Of a stretch of DNA of 64,000 bases, positions 63,821 to 64,000 are shown piece after piece. The notes below the pieces were generated by a model. The model was not told the DNA's origin and did no database searches. It saw only the letters and a list, made by a program, of their open reading frames with translations. Numbering within the stretch: the stretch's first letter is position 1; the number at the start of each line of letters is the position of its first letter. Origin of the DNA: Ornithinimicrobium faecis (lineage in GTDB: Bacteria > Actinomycetota > Actinomycetes > Actinomycetales > Dermatophilaceae); NCBI RefSeq assembly GCF_023923225.1, contig NZ_CP099489.1, positions 2,232,001 to 2,296,000 on the forward strand. The letters are read 5' to 3'. Position numbers and translations under genes: made by a program.

Positions 63821-64000
63821 GCGCGCGCACAATCGCGTCGGGAAGCGACTCCTCAATACTCCTTTAAATCCTCTATTCAGCGGTGATCGTCGCCTTCTCA
63901 CCGGCGCAATTACAGCATGTTGACGTGGCGTAAACCCAGTGATCATTGAGGATGAAAGTACTGGTCACGACACGGGTGGGCCCCCTCTATCGAGCGCTCC
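63821..64000. other. Window-edge region, A/T-richer, no long gene
   Basis: The last 180 bases are clearly less G/C-rich than the rest, with CTCCTTTAAATCCTC and other A/T stretches. They hold one small minus-strand frame (63873-63968) and no other convincing gene. The neighbouring locus beyond the window is probably foreign or a poorly conserved intergenic region. Confidence 0.6.
63873..63968 (-). CDS. Possible small Cys-containing peptide
   Basis: A closed frame of 31 residues starts at GTG 63968 and stops at TAG; an in-frame stop lies seven codons upstream of the GTG, so the frame cannot be a fragment of a larger gene. The C-terminal half reads ATSTCCNCAGEK, Thr/Ser/Cys-rich like some modified-peptide cores. 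AGAGGGGG lies about 12 bases before the GTG. No modifying enzyme is in view and the distance to a ribosome site is long, so this is tentative. Confidence 0.3.
   Translation of the reverse strand: MTSTFILNDHWVYATSTCCNCAGEKATITAE

Overview
The window is chromosomal DNA from a high-G+C actinobacterium. Gene content and order point to Micrococcales, and an Intrasporangiaceae/Ornithinimicrobium-like organism is my best guess from style rather than from any marker gene. The evidence is strong G/C bias at third codon positions, frequent GTG starts, many genes whose TANNNT -10 box lies 5-7 nt before the start codon (leaderless style), and two blocks with the gene order of mycobacterial core regions: secD-secF-apt-rel-ppi-MBL-hisS, and pgsA-DUF881-sbp-DUF881-gcvH-FHA-ftsR-DUF151-merR-gcvP.

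Layout. 1-5.5 kb: end of secD, then secF, apt and rel. 5.8-9.8 kb: minus-strand M18 aminopeptidase, DUF349 protein and cyclophilin lipoprotein. 10-12.1 kb: MBL hydrolase and hisS. 12.3-20.1 kb: a TrpR-like regulator and a complete hisGDCBHAF(IE) operon of proteobacterial design (bifunctional HisB, fused HisIE, HisA not PriA-like), most likely acquired by transfer. 20.1-21.7 kb: decayed toxin-antitoxin genes around a hutD-like gene, and a DUF2784 membrane protein. 21.7-31.9 kb: lgt, a small membrane protein, xerD, parA-scpA-scpB-rluB-type-cmk, sulfurtransferase-sufE and der. 32 kb: tRNA-Pro(GGG), a VOC protein and a tandem-repeat field. 33.1-41.7 kb: pgsA to gcvP, with a glycine riboswitch before gcvP. 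41.8-49.2 kb: secreted S1 protease plus lipoprotein, a GCS2-type ligase, phosphatase, OsmC, APC permease, GNAT and YciO/Sua5 protein.

49.3-55.0 kb: the most unusual locus. Four genes, overlapping or 3 nt apart, encode an alpha/beta hydrolase-like protein, a CHAT-like protein that lacks both catalytic residues, an intact CHAT protease, and a caspase-fold-like protein with His and Cys motifs. I do not recognise this set as a named system. It is a candidate protease-based conflict or regulatory cassette.

55.0-61.9 kb: a nitrite/NO module. On the minus strand lie DUF2249, hemerythrin, an NnrS-like membrane protein and a 930-residue fusion of membrane domain, cupredoxin and copper nitrite reductase. 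A Cys-containing HTH regulator is divergent, with a dyad over its own start, and a NarK-type transporter follows. The window ends with a GNAT, an EntS-like MFS exporter and an A/T-richer edge holding a small Cys-containing ORF.
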